Source: Arthrobacter sp. PGP41
Lineage (GTDB): Bacteria > Actinomycetota > Actinomycetes > Actinomycetales > Micrococcaceae
Reading direction: 5' to 3'
DNA length: 64,000 bases
Assembly: GCF_002953935.1 (NCBI RefSeq)
Contig: NZ_CP026514.1
Coordinates: 1,612,001-1,676,000, forward strand
The position numbers were made by a program, and so were the translations under genes. Numbering within the stretch: position 1 is the first letter of the stretch; every line of letters starts with the position of its first letter. Shown piece after piece: positions 17,609-25,966 of the stretch. The notes beneath the pieces are model-generated. The model was not told where the DNA came from. It was given only the letters and a program-made list of their open reading frames with translations, and ran no database searches.

Positions 17609-18416
17609 GGGACGTGACCTCCAGCGTCGATGGCGCACTTGCCGGTGAACGCCCGGGACCCCCGCCGGAAGCAAGCGAGCGGATAAACTCCACGGATCCC
17701 TGGAAGATCCGGTCGGCATCGTTGTCCAGGGTTGCCACATGGTAGCTGTTCTCCAGGTAGACCAGGTCCAGGGGAGCATGGGTCAGCCCGCGGCGGAGCG
17801 CCACGAGGCTTGAGTCGGACACCACGTGGTCAACCGTGGAGCGGAAGGCCTTGACCGGAGCCGTGATCCGGGGGAGGAGCCTGATGGTGTCCTTGAACAT
17901 CTTGTTGACTTCGTGTGCCGCAGCAACCGGGGTCCGCGGGTAGGCGCCCTCGTCCATGCCTTCCTTGAGAATGTCGTTGGCGATGGCCGGCGTACTTTTC
18001 ATCACCAGCTTCAGGATCCCGGCGATCGGGGCGCGCGGGTCATCGATGACCAGCCCCGGGTTGACCACGATCACGCCGGCCACGGGCCGGGTGGCTGCAA
18101 TCCGGAGCGCCAGCGCCCCGCCCATGCTCAGCCCGGCCGAAAAGACATAGTCGCAGTCCGCATCCAGTTCAAGATAGGCCTCGTCCAACGCTCCGTGCCA
18201 TTCCTGCCACCGCGTCCTGGCGAGTTCCTGCCAGCTGGTGCCGTGGCCGGGCAGCAGCGGCATACGGACGGCGAAGCCGGCATCGGCCAGGCTCCGTGCC
18301 CAGGCGCGCAGTCCGTGCGGACTGCCGGTAAAGCCATGCGAGAGGACCACACCGACGCGGGGCCCGTCGCCGATGGAACTGCTGCTGAACGGGCTGTGGT
18401 CCAAGCTGGAGGTCAT
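17595..18416 (-). CDS. alpha/beta hydrolase (carboxylesterase/monoacylglycerol lipase-like), copy 1
   Basis: A 273-residue serine hydrolase. HGFTGSP near residue 28 forms the oxyanion region, LLPGHGTSWQELARTRW follows, and GLSMGG holds the nucleophile Ser97. The catalytic acid is probably in FRSTVDHVV and the His in YLENSYHVATLD. It starts within the ATGA overlap with its upstream paralogue, and the two share the same motif order, so they are a tandem duplication. A lipid ester substrate is plausible beside acyl-CoA ligase and PlsC genes, but unproven. Confidence 0.85.
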   Translation of the reverse strand: MTSSLDHSPFSSSSIGDGPRVGVVLSHGFTGSPHGLRAWARSLADAGFAVRMPLLPGHGTSWQELARTRWQEWHGALDEAYLELDADCDYVFSAGLSMGGALALRIAATRPVAGVIVVNPGLVIDDPRAPIAGILKLVMKSTPAIANDILKEGMDEGAYPRTPVAAAHEVNKMFKDTIRLLPRITAPVKAFRSTVDHVVSDSSLVALRRGLTHAPLDLVYLENSYHVATLDNDADRIFQGSVEFIRSLASGGGPGRSPASAPSTLEVTSHEQA

Positions 18417-19201
18417 GGCGTCTCCAATGAGGTCTTCTGGCGGGCGAGGGCGTGGAAGAAGGCACCGGATTTCGCATGGATCTCCGGCGCGTCCACGTCC
18501 AGCGTAGCCACATGTCCGCTGCTGTGGAGGTCCACCACTTCAGCAAGGTTTTCGCCCAGGCCCTTTCGGAGCAGTGCCAGCGACGTTGGCGGAACCACCG
18601 CGTCCGTGCGCGACTTGAAAACCTGGACCGGGGCAGTCACCTTGGGCAGGCACCGCGCGGCCGCACCAAAAAGCTTCTTCAACTCGTGCACTGCCGCCAG
18701 GGGAGTACGCGAATAGTCGCCGTCATTGGTGACTGCCGCCGTCGGCTGTTCCTCCTGGATAGGAAGGGTTGTCCGCTGGAAGTACTTCAGCACGCCAATC
18801 ACGCGGACCCGCCGGTCGTAGAAACTCAGGCCCGGGTTGACCACGGACACCCCGGCCACGTTGTGCCGGGAAGCGGTCAGCAGCGCTATGGCGCCGCCCA
18901 TCGAGAGTCCGGCGACAAAGGTTGTGTCGGTCCGGCCTTCCAGCTCCAGGTAGGCAGCCTCAAAGCTGCGGTACCAGTCGCTCCAGCGGGTCCTTGCCAG
19001 CTCGCGCCAGTCGGTTCCGTGGCCCGGCAGCAAGGGAACGGTAACCGCATAACCCTGGGAGGCAAGGTGCTCGGCCCACGGCAGCAGGCTAAGCGGGCTG
19101 CCGGTAAAGCCATGGCAGATGGCCACACCGGTGCGTGCATTGGGTCCGTGGCCGGGATAGCTGAAAGCGGCAGGAGGGGAAGGGGTGCTGCTTTCGCTCA
19201 T
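18413..19201 (-). CDS. alpha/beta hydrolase (carboxylesterase/monoacylglycerol lipase-like), copy 2
   Basis: A 262-residue paralogue of the downstream hydrolase. HGFTGSPLSLLPWAEHL, LLPGHGTDWRELARTRW and GLSMGG (Ser100) match it closely; a candidate acid is in FKSRTDAVVP and the His in HSSGHVATLD. Its stop overlaps the next start by ATGA, so the two are coupled. It is divergent from the plsC-type gene at 19313, with an AT-richer promoter region between. Confidence 0.86.
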   Translation of the reverse strand: MSESSTPSPPAAFSYPGHGPNARTGVAICHGFTGSPLSLLPWAEHLASQGYAVTVPLLPGHGTDWRELARTRWSDWYRSFEAAYLELEGRTDTTFVAGLSMGGAIALLTASRHNVAGVSVVNPGLSFYDRRVRVIGVLKYFQRTTLPIQEEQPTAAVTNDGDYSRTPLAAVHELKKLFGAAARCLPKVTAPVQVFKSRTDAVVPPTSLALLRKGLGENLAEVVDLHSSGHVATLDVDAPEIHAKSGAFFHALARQKTSLETP

Positions 19202-19236
19202 GCCTCCATCGTGTCACTGTTCCGGACAAATCTCAC

Positions 19237-19243
19237 TAGAGTA
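19237..19243. promoter_or_regulatory. overlapping divergent -10 candidates
   Basis: The heptamer TAGAGTA reads TAGAGT on the plus strand (19237-19242) and TACTCT on the minus strand (19238-19243), both fitting TANNNT. It lies between the hydrolase pair and the acyltransferase. I see no good -35 for either direction. Confidence 0.3.
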
Positions 19244-19312
19244 GGGTTGCATTGAACTGCTGGCCAGGCCCGACGCGGGGTCCGGGGGCCGCCTTCCGGA
19301 GAGGTTTCTCAC

Positions 19313-20146
19313 GTGTTCTATTGGGTCATGAAGCGGATTTTCCTTGGTCCTGTGTTGAAGCTTCTTTTCCGCCCCTGGGTTAAAGGGCTGGACAATATTC
19401 CGGCCGAGGGCGCGGCCATTATCGCTTCCAACCATTTGTCGTTTTCCGATTCGATTTTCATGCCGCTGATGGTGCGCCGGCCCGTGGTCTTCCTGGCCAA
19501 ATCGGAGTACTTCACCGGGACCGGCGTCAAAGGCAGGCTGACCGCGCTGTTCTTCCGCCTGACCAACCAGTTGCCCATGGACCGGTCCGGCGGGGCTGCA
19601 TCGGCTGCCTCGCTGAGTGCCGGGATGGAGGTCCTCAACCACGGCGGCCTGCTGGGCATCTACCCGGAAGGCACCCGGAGCCCGGACTCGAAGCTCTACA
19701 GGGGCAAGGTGGGCGTGGCCAGGCTGGCGCTGCAGGCCGGAGTTCCGGTGATTCCCGTGGCCATGATCGGCACGGACAAGGTGCAGCCCATCGGCAAGCG
19801 GCTGCCAAACATCCGCAGGATCGGCATGATCTTCGGTGAGCCCCTGGACTTCAGCCGCTACCGGGACCAGGCGGAGGACCGGGATATCCAGCGGAAAGTC
19901 ACGGACCAGATCATGTTCGAACTGATGCGGCTCTCCGGGCAGGAGTACGTGGATGAGTACGCCGCCGTAGTGAAGCTTCGGCTGGCGGCAAAGCCCTCCG
20001 AACCCGCGGCCGCCGCGAAACCCGTGGTCCCACCGGCGCCTGATGCTGCCGGCGCCGGGAGTCCCTCTCCCGACGCCGGTGCGGGAGAAGGCGCCGCAGG
20101 CCTCCTGAACGCGGAGGACGACGGCGGGGCTGCCGCCAAGGGGTGA
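19313..20146 (+). CDS. 1-acyl-sn-glycerol-3-phosphate acyltransferase family protein
   Basis: PlsC-type acyltransferase of 277 residues, matching the Rv2182c position. HxxxxD is at residues 41-46 (NHLSFSD) and IYPEGTRSPD follows. GTG start with GGAGAGG 8 nt upstream. After about residue 228 the protein carries an Ala/Pro/Gly-rich tail of about 50 residues with no visible domain. Phosphatidic acid synthesis is the expected role; the first PlsC-type gene (2511-3230) may share it. Confidence 0.87.
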   Translation: MFYWVMKRIFLGPVLKLLFRPWVKGLDNIPAEGAAIIASNHLSFSDSIFMPLMVRRPVVFLAKSEYFTGTGVKGRLTALFFRLTNQLPMDRSGGAASAASLSAGMEVLNHGGLLGIYPEGTRSPDSKLYRGKVGVARLALQAGVPVIPVAMIGTDKVQPIGKRLPNIRRIGMIFGEPLDFSRYRDQAEDRDIQRKVTDQIMFELMRLSGQEYVDEYAAVVKLRLAAKPSEPAAAAKPVVPPAPDAAGAGSPSPDAGAGEGAAGLLNAEDDGGAAAKG

Positions 20147-20210
20147 AGCGGTTGTGACGCCCCCTGCACGGTGCGTGACGGTACGGTGTCCCGGGGCCCT
20201 GCCCGACCGT

Positions 20211-20216
20211 TAGTCT
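20211..20216 (+). promoter_or_regulatory. -10 element of a possibly leaderless aroG transcript
   Basis: TAGTCT ends exactly 6 nt before GTG 20223. This spacing puts the transcript start on the GTG and argues against ATG 20220 as start. No ribosome site precedes either codon. Confidence 0.55.
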
Positions 20217-20222
20217 TAGATG

Positions 20223-21614
20223 GTGACTGAGCTATCTGCAAAACCTGCCTTTTCGCTGTCCAGCACCGCCCAGAGCGGAGCAGCCAACTATCCCGGACTC
20301 GACGACTGGCGGGACCTCCCCATTTCCCAGCAGCCCAGCTGGCAGGACCGGGACGTATTTGAAGCATCCGTGAAGGAGCTCTCCGTACTTCCTCCCCTGG
20401 TGTTCGCCGGCGAAGTGGACGTCCTCCGCGAACGCCTGGCCGCCGCCGCCCAGGGCAAGGCCTTCCTCCTGCAGGGCGGTGACTGCGCGGAGACCTTCGA
20501 GGCCGCGACGGCGGACAAGATCAGCGCGCGCGTCAAGACCATCCTCCAGATGGCTGTGGTGCTCACGTATGGTGCGGCCATGCCCGTCATCAAGATGGGC
20601 CGCATGGCGGGCCAGTTCGCCAAGCCCCGCTCCTCCAACGATGAAACCCGCGACGGCGTGACCTTGCCCGCCTACCGCGGCGACATCGTCAACGGGTACG
20701 ACTTCACGCCGGAGTCCCGGGGCCACGACGCCTCGCGCATGCTCCGCGCCTACCACACGTCCGCTTCCACGCTGAACCTCATCCGCGCCTTTACCCAGGG
20801 CGGGTTCGCCGACCTGCGTTCGGTGCACCAGTGGAACAAGGGCTTCACCGAGAACCCGGCGCACGCACGCTATGAGTCCCTGGCCCGCGACATCGACCGC
20901 GCCATCAAGTTCATGGCCTCCTGTGGCGCCGACTTTGAGGCGCTCAAGCGCGTGGAATTCTTCGCCAGCCACGAAGCCCTGCTGCTGGACTACGAGCGCG
21001 CGCTGACGCGGATCGATTCCCGTACCGGATTCCCCTACGACACCTCCGCGCACTTCCTCTGGATCGGGGAGCGGACCCGCGAACTGGACCACGCGCACGT
21101 CGACTTCCTGTCGCGGGTGCGGAACCCCATCGGGGTCAAGCTGGGCCCGTCCACCACCGGCGACGACGCCCTCCGCCTGATTGACAAGCTTGACCCGGAG
21201 CGCGAACCCGGCCGGCTGACCTTCATCACCCGCATGGGGGCGGGCAACATCCGGGAGAAGCTGCCCGCCGTAGTCGAGAAGGTCACGGCGTCAGGCGCGC
21301 AGGTGCTCTGGGTTACCGATCCCATGCACGGGAACACCGTCACGTCCCCCAACGGGTACAAGACCCGCAATTTCGACGACGTCATTGACGAGGTGCGCGG
21401 CTTCTTCGAAGTGCACCACGCCCTGGGCACCGTTCCCGGCGGCCTGCATGTTGAGATGACCGGCGACGACGTTGCCGAGTGCCTTGGCGGCGCCGACCCC
21501 GTGGACCAGGACGCGTTCCTGGACCGCTACGAGTCGGTCTGCGATCCGCGGCTGAACCACATGCAGTCGCTGGAAATGGCGTTCCTGGTGGCCGGCGCCC
21601 TCGCCAAGCACTGA
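20223..21614 (+). CDS. aroG: class II 3-deoxy-D-arabino-heptulosonate 7-phosphate synthase
   Basis: First step of the shikimate pathway, condensing PEP and erythrose-4-phosphate. The 463-residue type II protein shows the signature LLQGGDCAETFE, MGRMAGQFAKPRS, GEVDVLRERL, KLGPSTTGDD and WVTDPMHGNT (metal-site residues). GTG 20223 is preferred over ATG 20220 on the spacing from the -10. In mycobacteria this enzyme (Rv2178c) is also near pknL and plsC. It converges on the kinase gene. Confidence 0.93.
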   Translation: MTELSAKPAFSLSSTAQSGAANYPGLDDWRDLPISQQPSWQDRDVFEASVKELSVLPPLVFAGEVDVLRERLAAAAQGKAFLLQGGDCAETFEAATADKISARVKTILQMAVVLTYGAAMPVIKMGRMAGQFAKPRSSNDETRDGVTLPAYRGDIVNGYDFTPESRGHDASRMLRAYHTSASTLNLIRAFTQGGFADLRSVHQWNKGFTENPAHARYESLARDIDRAIKFMASCGADFEALKRVEFFASHEALLLDYERALTRIDSRTGFPYDTSAHFLWIGERTRELDHAHVDFLSRVRNPIGVKLGPSTTGDDALRLIDKLDPEREPGRLTFITRMGAGNIREKLPAVVEKVTASGAQVLWVTDPMHGNTVTSPNGYKTRNFDDVIDEVRGFFEVHHALGTVPGGLHVEMTGDDVAECLGGADPVDQDAFLDRYESVCDPRLNHMQSLEMAFLVAGALAKH

Positions 21615-21616
21615 GA

Positions 21617-21648
21617 CCCGCCTGATACCTGGCGGCGGTGCAGGCGGG
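21617..21648. terminator. hairpin between convergent aroG and kinase genes
   Basis: CCCGCCTG (21617-21624) pairs perfectly with CAGGCGGG (21641-21648), directly after the aroG stop and before the kinase stop. There is no T-tract, so termination efficiency is uncertain. Confidence 0.5.
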
Positions 21649-21655
21649 GTACCGC

Positions 21656-23806
21656 CTACACCACCGTCAGGGTAATGACCGATCCCTCCGGAACCTCTTT
21701 GTTTACGGGATCCTGGTCCCGGACCGTGCCGAAGAAGCCGCCCAGGATATTGTTTAGGCGTACCTGGAAGCCCAGGCCCTCCAATGCCTTTCGGGCATCC
21801 GTGGCCTGCTTGCCAACGAAGCTGGGCACCTTCACCATCCGGGGTCCCTTGGAAACGGTCAGCGTGACGGTGCCACCTCGGGTAAGCGTTCCGGTAGCCG
21901 GAGCCTGGCTGACAACCGCGCCCTTCGGGACGTCCCTGCTGAACACTTCCTCGCGCGCAACCTCAGCCGTGAGGCCGGCTTCCTCGATGGCATCAACGGC
22001 ATCCTTCTCGTCCTGGCCCACCACAGACGGGACGGGAATTGGCTCGGGACCCTTCGAAACCACCAGGCTAACGGGCGTGCCATGCCGGACGGCCGTACCG
22101 GGAGCGGGGTCCTGGGACAGGACTGTGCCGGCAGGGACCTTCTCATGGAACTGTTCTGTCACCCGGCCAAGAGCCATCTCCGCTGTGTTGAGGCCCGTCT
22201 TGGCCTGATCCAGGGTGCCTCCCGTCAGTTCCGGCAGCGGGAACAGCTGGGGGCCCTTGGAAACAAAAAGCGAGACGGGCTGGAACTTGCGGATTTCGGC
22301 GCCCGCCGCAGGCTCGCTGCCCACTACGAGGCCTGAGGGCACGTCGTCGTCGAAAATGTCCTTGGTGGTGGACCGGAAGCCGGCCTCGTCCAGAAGCTGC
22401 TGTGCCTGTGCCACTGTCTTGTTGGCCACGGAAGGTATGGTGGCGGCGGCGCCCGGGCCCATCCCGAAGAACCAGCCCGCTCCGGTTGCCAGGAGGGCAG
22501 CAATAACCAGGACAATAATCCATAGGATTCCCCGGCGGCGAGGGCTGCCTTCACGCAGCGTACGGGCCGGGGTGGCGGCCGCACGGGCCCGTGCCCTGTC
22601 ATCCTCCTTGTCCGCCCGGCGCTGGGCGCGCTTGCCCAGCGCCGGAGGCGGCGGGGACCACGGCTCGACATCGTCGCCGGGCGGTGTGAGGGTGTGCCGG
22701 GCAGCGCCCGGATGGGCAGGACCGGTGTAACGGTGCTGGCCTTGTGACGGCGGGTAGGCGGGCGCGGCCGGCTTGCCGAACGGCATCACCGTTGTTGGAT
22801 TGTTGGACCGGCCAATCACCTCCGTTGGGTTCTGCTGGCCCCCGGGATCCTGGAATTGCCCGGTGCGCTGGTACTGCCCGGGAGCGCCGGGCGCTGCGGG
22901 AGCCTGGGAGCGTGCCATGGCGCCTCCGGCCGCTGCCGCCGGGGGATGCAAGTCCAGCTCCGCATCGGTGAGGTTGGTCCGGATATGCCGAAGCTCCTGG
23001 AGCAGTGCATTCCCGTCCACAGGCCGGTTTTCAGGATCGTTGGAGGTGCACCACTGCACCAGCTCGTCCACCTCAGCGGCCAGTCCAGGAACCAGGGCCG
23101 AAGGCGGTTCCACTGTTCCATTTACATGCTGGTACGCCACCTGGATAGGGACCTCGCCGTTGAAGGGCTGCTGGCCCGTAAGCATTTCGAACAGCATGAT
23201 GCCCACGGAGTAGATGTCGCTGCGCGCATCTGCCGGCTTTCCAAGGACCAGCTCAGGCGAGAGGTACGCAACCGTGCCGATCAGGGCTCCGGTGCTCGTG
23301 GACGTGGTGACCGCGCGTGCCAGCCCGAAATCTCCAATTTTGATCCGTCCATCGTCGGAGATCAGGACGTTTTCCGGTTTGACGTCACGATGGATAAAGC
23401 CGGCGGCATGCGCAGCGCCCAGTCCTTCAACCACTGGGTCAATCAGCGCGAGGGCCAGCCGGGGCGGCAGCGCCCCCTTCTCGGCGATGACGTCACGAAG
23501 GGTGTGGCCCTTGATGTACTCCATGACCAGGTAAGCGGTGCGGCCGTCGTTCCCTTGGTCGAGGACTCCCACCACATGGGGGTGGGACAATCTGGCTGCT
23601 GCCTTTGCCTCACGCCCCAGCCTGCCCAGGAAATTCTCGTCGGCCGAGAGGTGCGGGTGCAGCACCTTGAGTGCCACGTCCCGTTCCAGCCGCTGGTCCG
23701 TGGCCAGGTAGACAGTAGACATTCCGCCCCGCGCAAGCTTGGACCTGACGGCATACCGGTTGTCCACCAGCGTCCCAACAAGAGGGTCTGACACGTGTTC
23801 CTGCAC
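21656..23806 (-). CDS. pknL: PASTA-domain Ser/Thr protein kinase (PknL/PknB-like)
   Basis: Membrane receptor kinase expected to sense peptidoglycan or lipid II and phosphorylate cell-wall and division proteins. The kinase domain (about 12-275) has LARGGMSTVYLA, the ATP-anchoring Lys47, HRDVKPEN and GDFGLARA; a Pro-rich, basic juxtamembrane part follows, one membrane segment near 425-445, then four extracellular PASTA repeats to residue 716. Calling it PknL reflects the location beside an Rv2175c-type gene, idsA and aroG; mycobacterial PknL lacks this many PASTA repeats, so functionally it may stand in for PknB. GTG start, probably leaderless. Confidence 0.88.
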   Translation of the reverse strand: MQEHVSDPLVGTLVDNRYAVRSKLARGGMSTVYLATDQRLERDVALKVLHPHLSADENFLGRLGREAKAAARLSHPHVVGVLDQGNDGRTAYLVMEYIKGHTLRDVIAEKGALPPRLALALIDPVVEGLGAAHAAGFIHRDVKPENVLISDDGRIKIGDFGLARAVTTSTSTGALIGTVAYLSPELVLGKPADARSDIYSVGIMLFEMLTGQQPFNGEVPIQVAYQHVNGTVEPPSALVPGLAAEVDELVQWCTSNDPENRPVDGNALLQELRHIRTNLTDAELDLHPPAAAAGGAMARSQAPAAPGAPGQYQRTGQFQDPGGQQNPTEVIGRSNNPTTVMPFGKPAAPAYPPSQGQHRYTGPAHPGAARHTLTPPGDDVEPWSPPPPALGKRAQRRADKEDDRARARAAATPARTLREGSPRRRGILWIIVLVIAALLATGAGWFFGMGPGAAATIPSVANKTVAQAQQLLDEAGFRSTTKDIFDDDVPSGLVVGSEPAAGAEIRKFQPVSLFVSKGPQLFPLPELTGGTLDQAKTGLNTAEMALGRVTEQFHEKVPAGTVLSQDPAPGTAVRHGTPVSLVVSKGPEPIPVPSVVGQDEKDAVDAIEEAGLTAEVAREEVFSRDVPKGAVVSQAPATGTLTRGGTVTLTVSKGPRMVKVPSFVGKQATDARKALEGLGFQVRLNNILGGFFGTVRDQDPVNKEVPEGSVITLTVV

Positions 23807-23812
23807 CCTTCG

Positions 23813-23818
23813 ATCCTA
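23813..23818 (-). promoter_or_regulatory. -10 element of a possibly leaderless kinase transcript
   Basis: On the minus strand TAGGAT is followed by 6 nt (CGAAGG) and then the GTG start codon. The transcript would begin at the GTG. Confidence 0.55.
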
Positions 23819-23833
23819 GTCCCCGCAATGAAG

Positions 23834-23863
23834 CGGGCCCGAACCGTTGCCGGTCCGGACCCG
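23834..23863 (-). terminator. hairpin after the LysM/transglycosylase gene
   Basis: Arms 23834-23846 and 23851-23863 pair at 11 of 13 positions around a TTGC loop, about 50 bp past the stop. The downstream T-run is short. Confidence 0.45.
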
Positions 23864-23911
23864 TGTCAAAGTGCCTGCGTACGCGCTGCGGGTGCTACCG
23901 GGCGGTGCAGG

Positions 23912-25303
23912 TCAGCCGAAGTTCTTCTGGTGGGCCTTGATGGCGGCGACGTAGGCCTTGGTGTCGTCATACATTCCGTATTTGCTCACGGAGTACTGGC
24001 CCTGGTAATAGCCCGCAATGGCCGTGTCCCTGTCCTTGCTGGTGGCGAGGAGCTGGCGGATGATCGCGACTCCGGCCGTCGCATTGTCGTAGGGGTCCAG
24101 GAGGTTCAGCTTGCGCCCCACCAGGTCCGATGCCCACTGCCCGGAGCTGGGGATTACCTGCATGGTTCCGATGGCGTTCGCCGGAGACACTGCGCGCTGG
24201 TCAAACCCGGATTCCTGGTGAGCAAATGCAAGGGCGAGCGAGGGTTCCACGCCCATCCTGCGCGCGGTGTCGGCCACGATGTTCCGCATCTCGCTGCGGG
24301 AGGGCACTGGGGAGGCGTTCAACAGGGCTTTGTTTTCGTTGGCCGAGCTGACCACCGCTGCGGGGTAGCTGAAGCCGAGGAATGAACTCGGGACCAGGGG
24401 CGTCACGGAGGCAGCCGGCTGCGGGGCCGCCGGCCGGGCGGAGCCCCCGGGGATTGCCAGCTTGTTGCCCGGGTAGATGACACTGGTCATGCTCAGGCGG
24501 TTGGCAGAGAGCAGTTCGGAAAGTTTTACGCCGTGGCGCGTGGCAATGGCCGAGAGAGTGTCTCCGGCTTTCACCGTGTAGGAGCCGGACGCGGGGGCCG
24601 GGGCCGGAGCGGCGGGTACCGGGGCAGCCGGCGCGGACGTTGAAGCCAGGCCTGCCGAAGCAGGAGCGGCAGCGGGAGCCGCGGCAGCTTCGCCGCCCCC
24701 AACCTTGATCTTCTGTCCCGGGTAGATGATGGAGCGCATGTTGAGGTTGTTCCAGGCAAACACGTCAGCCAGGCCCACGTTATGCCGGGCGGCAATGGCC
24801 CCCAGCGTGTCGCCTGCCTTTACGGTGTAGGTGGCACCGGACGCGGCGGCGGGTGCGGCCGGTGCAGGAGCGGGGGCTGCAGGCGCCGCGGCTGAACCTG
24901 AGAGCTTGATCTTCTGGCCTGGGTAGATGATGGTGTTCGGCTGAAGGTTGTTCAGTTTCAGGATTTCAGCGGTGTTGAGGCCGAACTTTCCTGCGATCGC
25001 ACTGATGGTATCGCCGCGCGCAATGCTGTACTCGGCGGGCGCCTGCGGCTGGGTGGGCCTGAAGGCAGCCGGGATGGCAGTGGACACGGCGGACGCGGGG
25101 ATGACCGCCGCAGTGGCTTTCGCAGCCTGAGCTTTCATGGCCGCGGCAAGCGTTCCCGGGATGGCGCGGACTGGCTGCGCGGCGGCAGCGGGCTGGGCCA
25201 AGGCCAAGGATGACAGTACGACCGCTGGCAACGCCGCAGTTGTGGCGGCAAGCATTGGCAGGCTCGGCTTGGGGGGCTGCTTGCGCGAGCGGGACATCGT
25301 CAT
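23912..25303 (-). CDS. secreted LysM/lytic transglycosylase peptidoglycan hydrolase
   Basis: Exported wall enzyme of 463 residues. A signal peptide ends near AQPAAAA (about 42), three LysM repeats follow (91-135, 158-201, 241-285) separated by Ala/Pro linkers, and a C-terminal SLT-like domain (343-463) has the catalytic Glu364 in AHQESGFDQRAVSP and GTMQVIPSSG. The chosen ATG at 25303 begins MTMSRSRKQP; the longer open frame lacks a signal peptide at its start. Probable role is glycan-strand cleavage during growth. It is transcribed away from the Rv2175c-type gene, with a repeat-bearing promoter region between. Confidence 0.88.
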   Translation of the reverse strand: MTMSRSRKQPPKPSLPMLAATTAALPAVVLSSLALAQPAAAAQPVRAIPGTLAAAMKAQAAKATAAVIPASAVSTAIPAAFRPTQPQAPAEYSIARGDTISAIAGKFGLNTAEILKLNNLQPNTIIYPGQKIKLSGSAAAPAAPAPAPAAPAAASGATYTVKAGDTLGAIAARHNVGLADVFAWNNLNMRSIIYPGQKIKVGGGEAAAAPAAAPASAGLASTSAPAAPVPAAPAPAPASGSYTVKAGDTLSAIATRHGVKLSELLSANRLSMTSVIYPGNKLAIPGGSARPAAPQPAASVTPLVPSSFLGFSYPAAVVSSANENKALLNASPVPSRSEMRNIVADTARRMGVEPSLALAFAHQESGFDQRAVSPANAIGTMQVIPSSGQWASDLVGRKLNLLDPYDNATAGVAIIRQLLATSKDRDTAIAGYYQGQYSVSKYGMYDDTKAYVAAIKAHQKNFG

Positions 25304-25366
25304 GGAAAGAATCCTCTTCTCAACTGCGGGCGCGGGCGGGGTGCCGCTGTCATTTCTCGATACTAC

Positions 25367-25390
25367 TGTTACTGCTGTTAATTTTGTTAC
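25367..25390 (-). repeat. three 9-bp-spaced direct repeats in the LysM gene promoter region
   Basis: On the plus strand TGTTAC, TGTTAA and TGTTAC begin at 25367, 25376 and 25385, an exact 9-bp period; on the coding strand they read GTAACA, TTAACA, GTAACA. TAGTAT on the minus strand just downstream could be the -10, putting the repeats over the -35 region. A response-regulator site is a plausible reading. Confidence 0.5.
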
Positions 25391-25545
25391 GTATGTGATC
25401 AATGAGAATCTCTCACGGATTTGGAAATAGCACAAGAATTCCGGGAATGGCCGCAAGGAAGAATTCCGGGTGTGTCTGCAGGTCAGGAGCGCCCTATGGA
25501 GGCATCGACTAGGCGGCAGGGTGCACAGCGTGGCAACCTTGATCC

Positions 25546-25899
25546 GTGAGTAATGTAGAAGAGCTTGTGGGCGAATGGTTGCCCCTACCCGACGTCGCCC
25601 GTTTATTGGATGTTTCCATCACCAGGGTTCACAGCCTGCTTGATGAACATGCCCTTGCGGCATTGCGTGTCGGGGAACGGAGAATCCGGTCCGTGCCCGC
25701 TGGGTTTATTCAGGACGGGCAGGTTGTAGACAGCCTCAAGGGGACGATTGTTGTCCTGGCTGACGCCGGGTATTCAGATGAGGATCTGATTGTTTGGCTT
25801 TTCACCCCGGATGAATCGCTGCGGGGACGCCCCATCGACGCCCTGCGCGAGGGACGCAAAACGGAAATCAGGCGACGGGCCCAGACCCTCGCCTGGTAA
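25546..25899 (+). CDS. Rv2175c-family DNA-binding protein
   Basis: Small winged-helix protein of 117 residues: WLPLPDVARLLDVSITRVHSLL is the recognition helix region and DLIVWLFTPDESLRG the conserved C-terminal block. In M. tuberculosis Rv2175c binds DNA and is phosphorylated by the adjacent kinase PknL on an N-terminal tail. Here the protein starts directly at the fold (MSNVEELVGEWLPL), so that tail is missing. GTG start. It faces away from the LysM gene and converges on idsA. Confidence 0.85.
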   Translation: MSNVEELVGEWLPLPDVARLLDVSITRVHSLLDEHALAALRVGERRIRSVPAGFIQDGQVVDSLKGTIVVLADAGYSDEDLIVWLFTPDESLRGRPIDALREGRKTEIRRRAQTLAW

Positions 25900-25906
25900 A
25901 CCGCCG

Positions 25907-25948
25907 GCCGGGGATGTTCGGCAACACAAACAGCCCGCCATCCCCGGC
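25907..25948. terminator. possible bidirectional hairpin between the Rv2175c-type gene and idsA
   Basis: GCCGGGGATG (25907-25916) and CATCCCCGGC (25939-25948) are a perfect 10-bp inverted repeat around a 22-nt loop between two convergent genes. No T-tract is present. Confidence 0.4.
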
Positions 25949-25966
25949 TAACAAAACCTGTTTGGG

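Noticed and set aside
25401..25413. TGAGA-ATC-TCTCA dyad near the LysM promoter
   Set aside because: Five-bp arms are too short to claim as an operator without conservation data.
25304..25545. c-di-AMP (ydaO-type) riboswitch before the LysM gene
   Set aside because: Such elements precede wall hydrolases in actinobacteria, but the leader is short and AT-rich with no matching helices.
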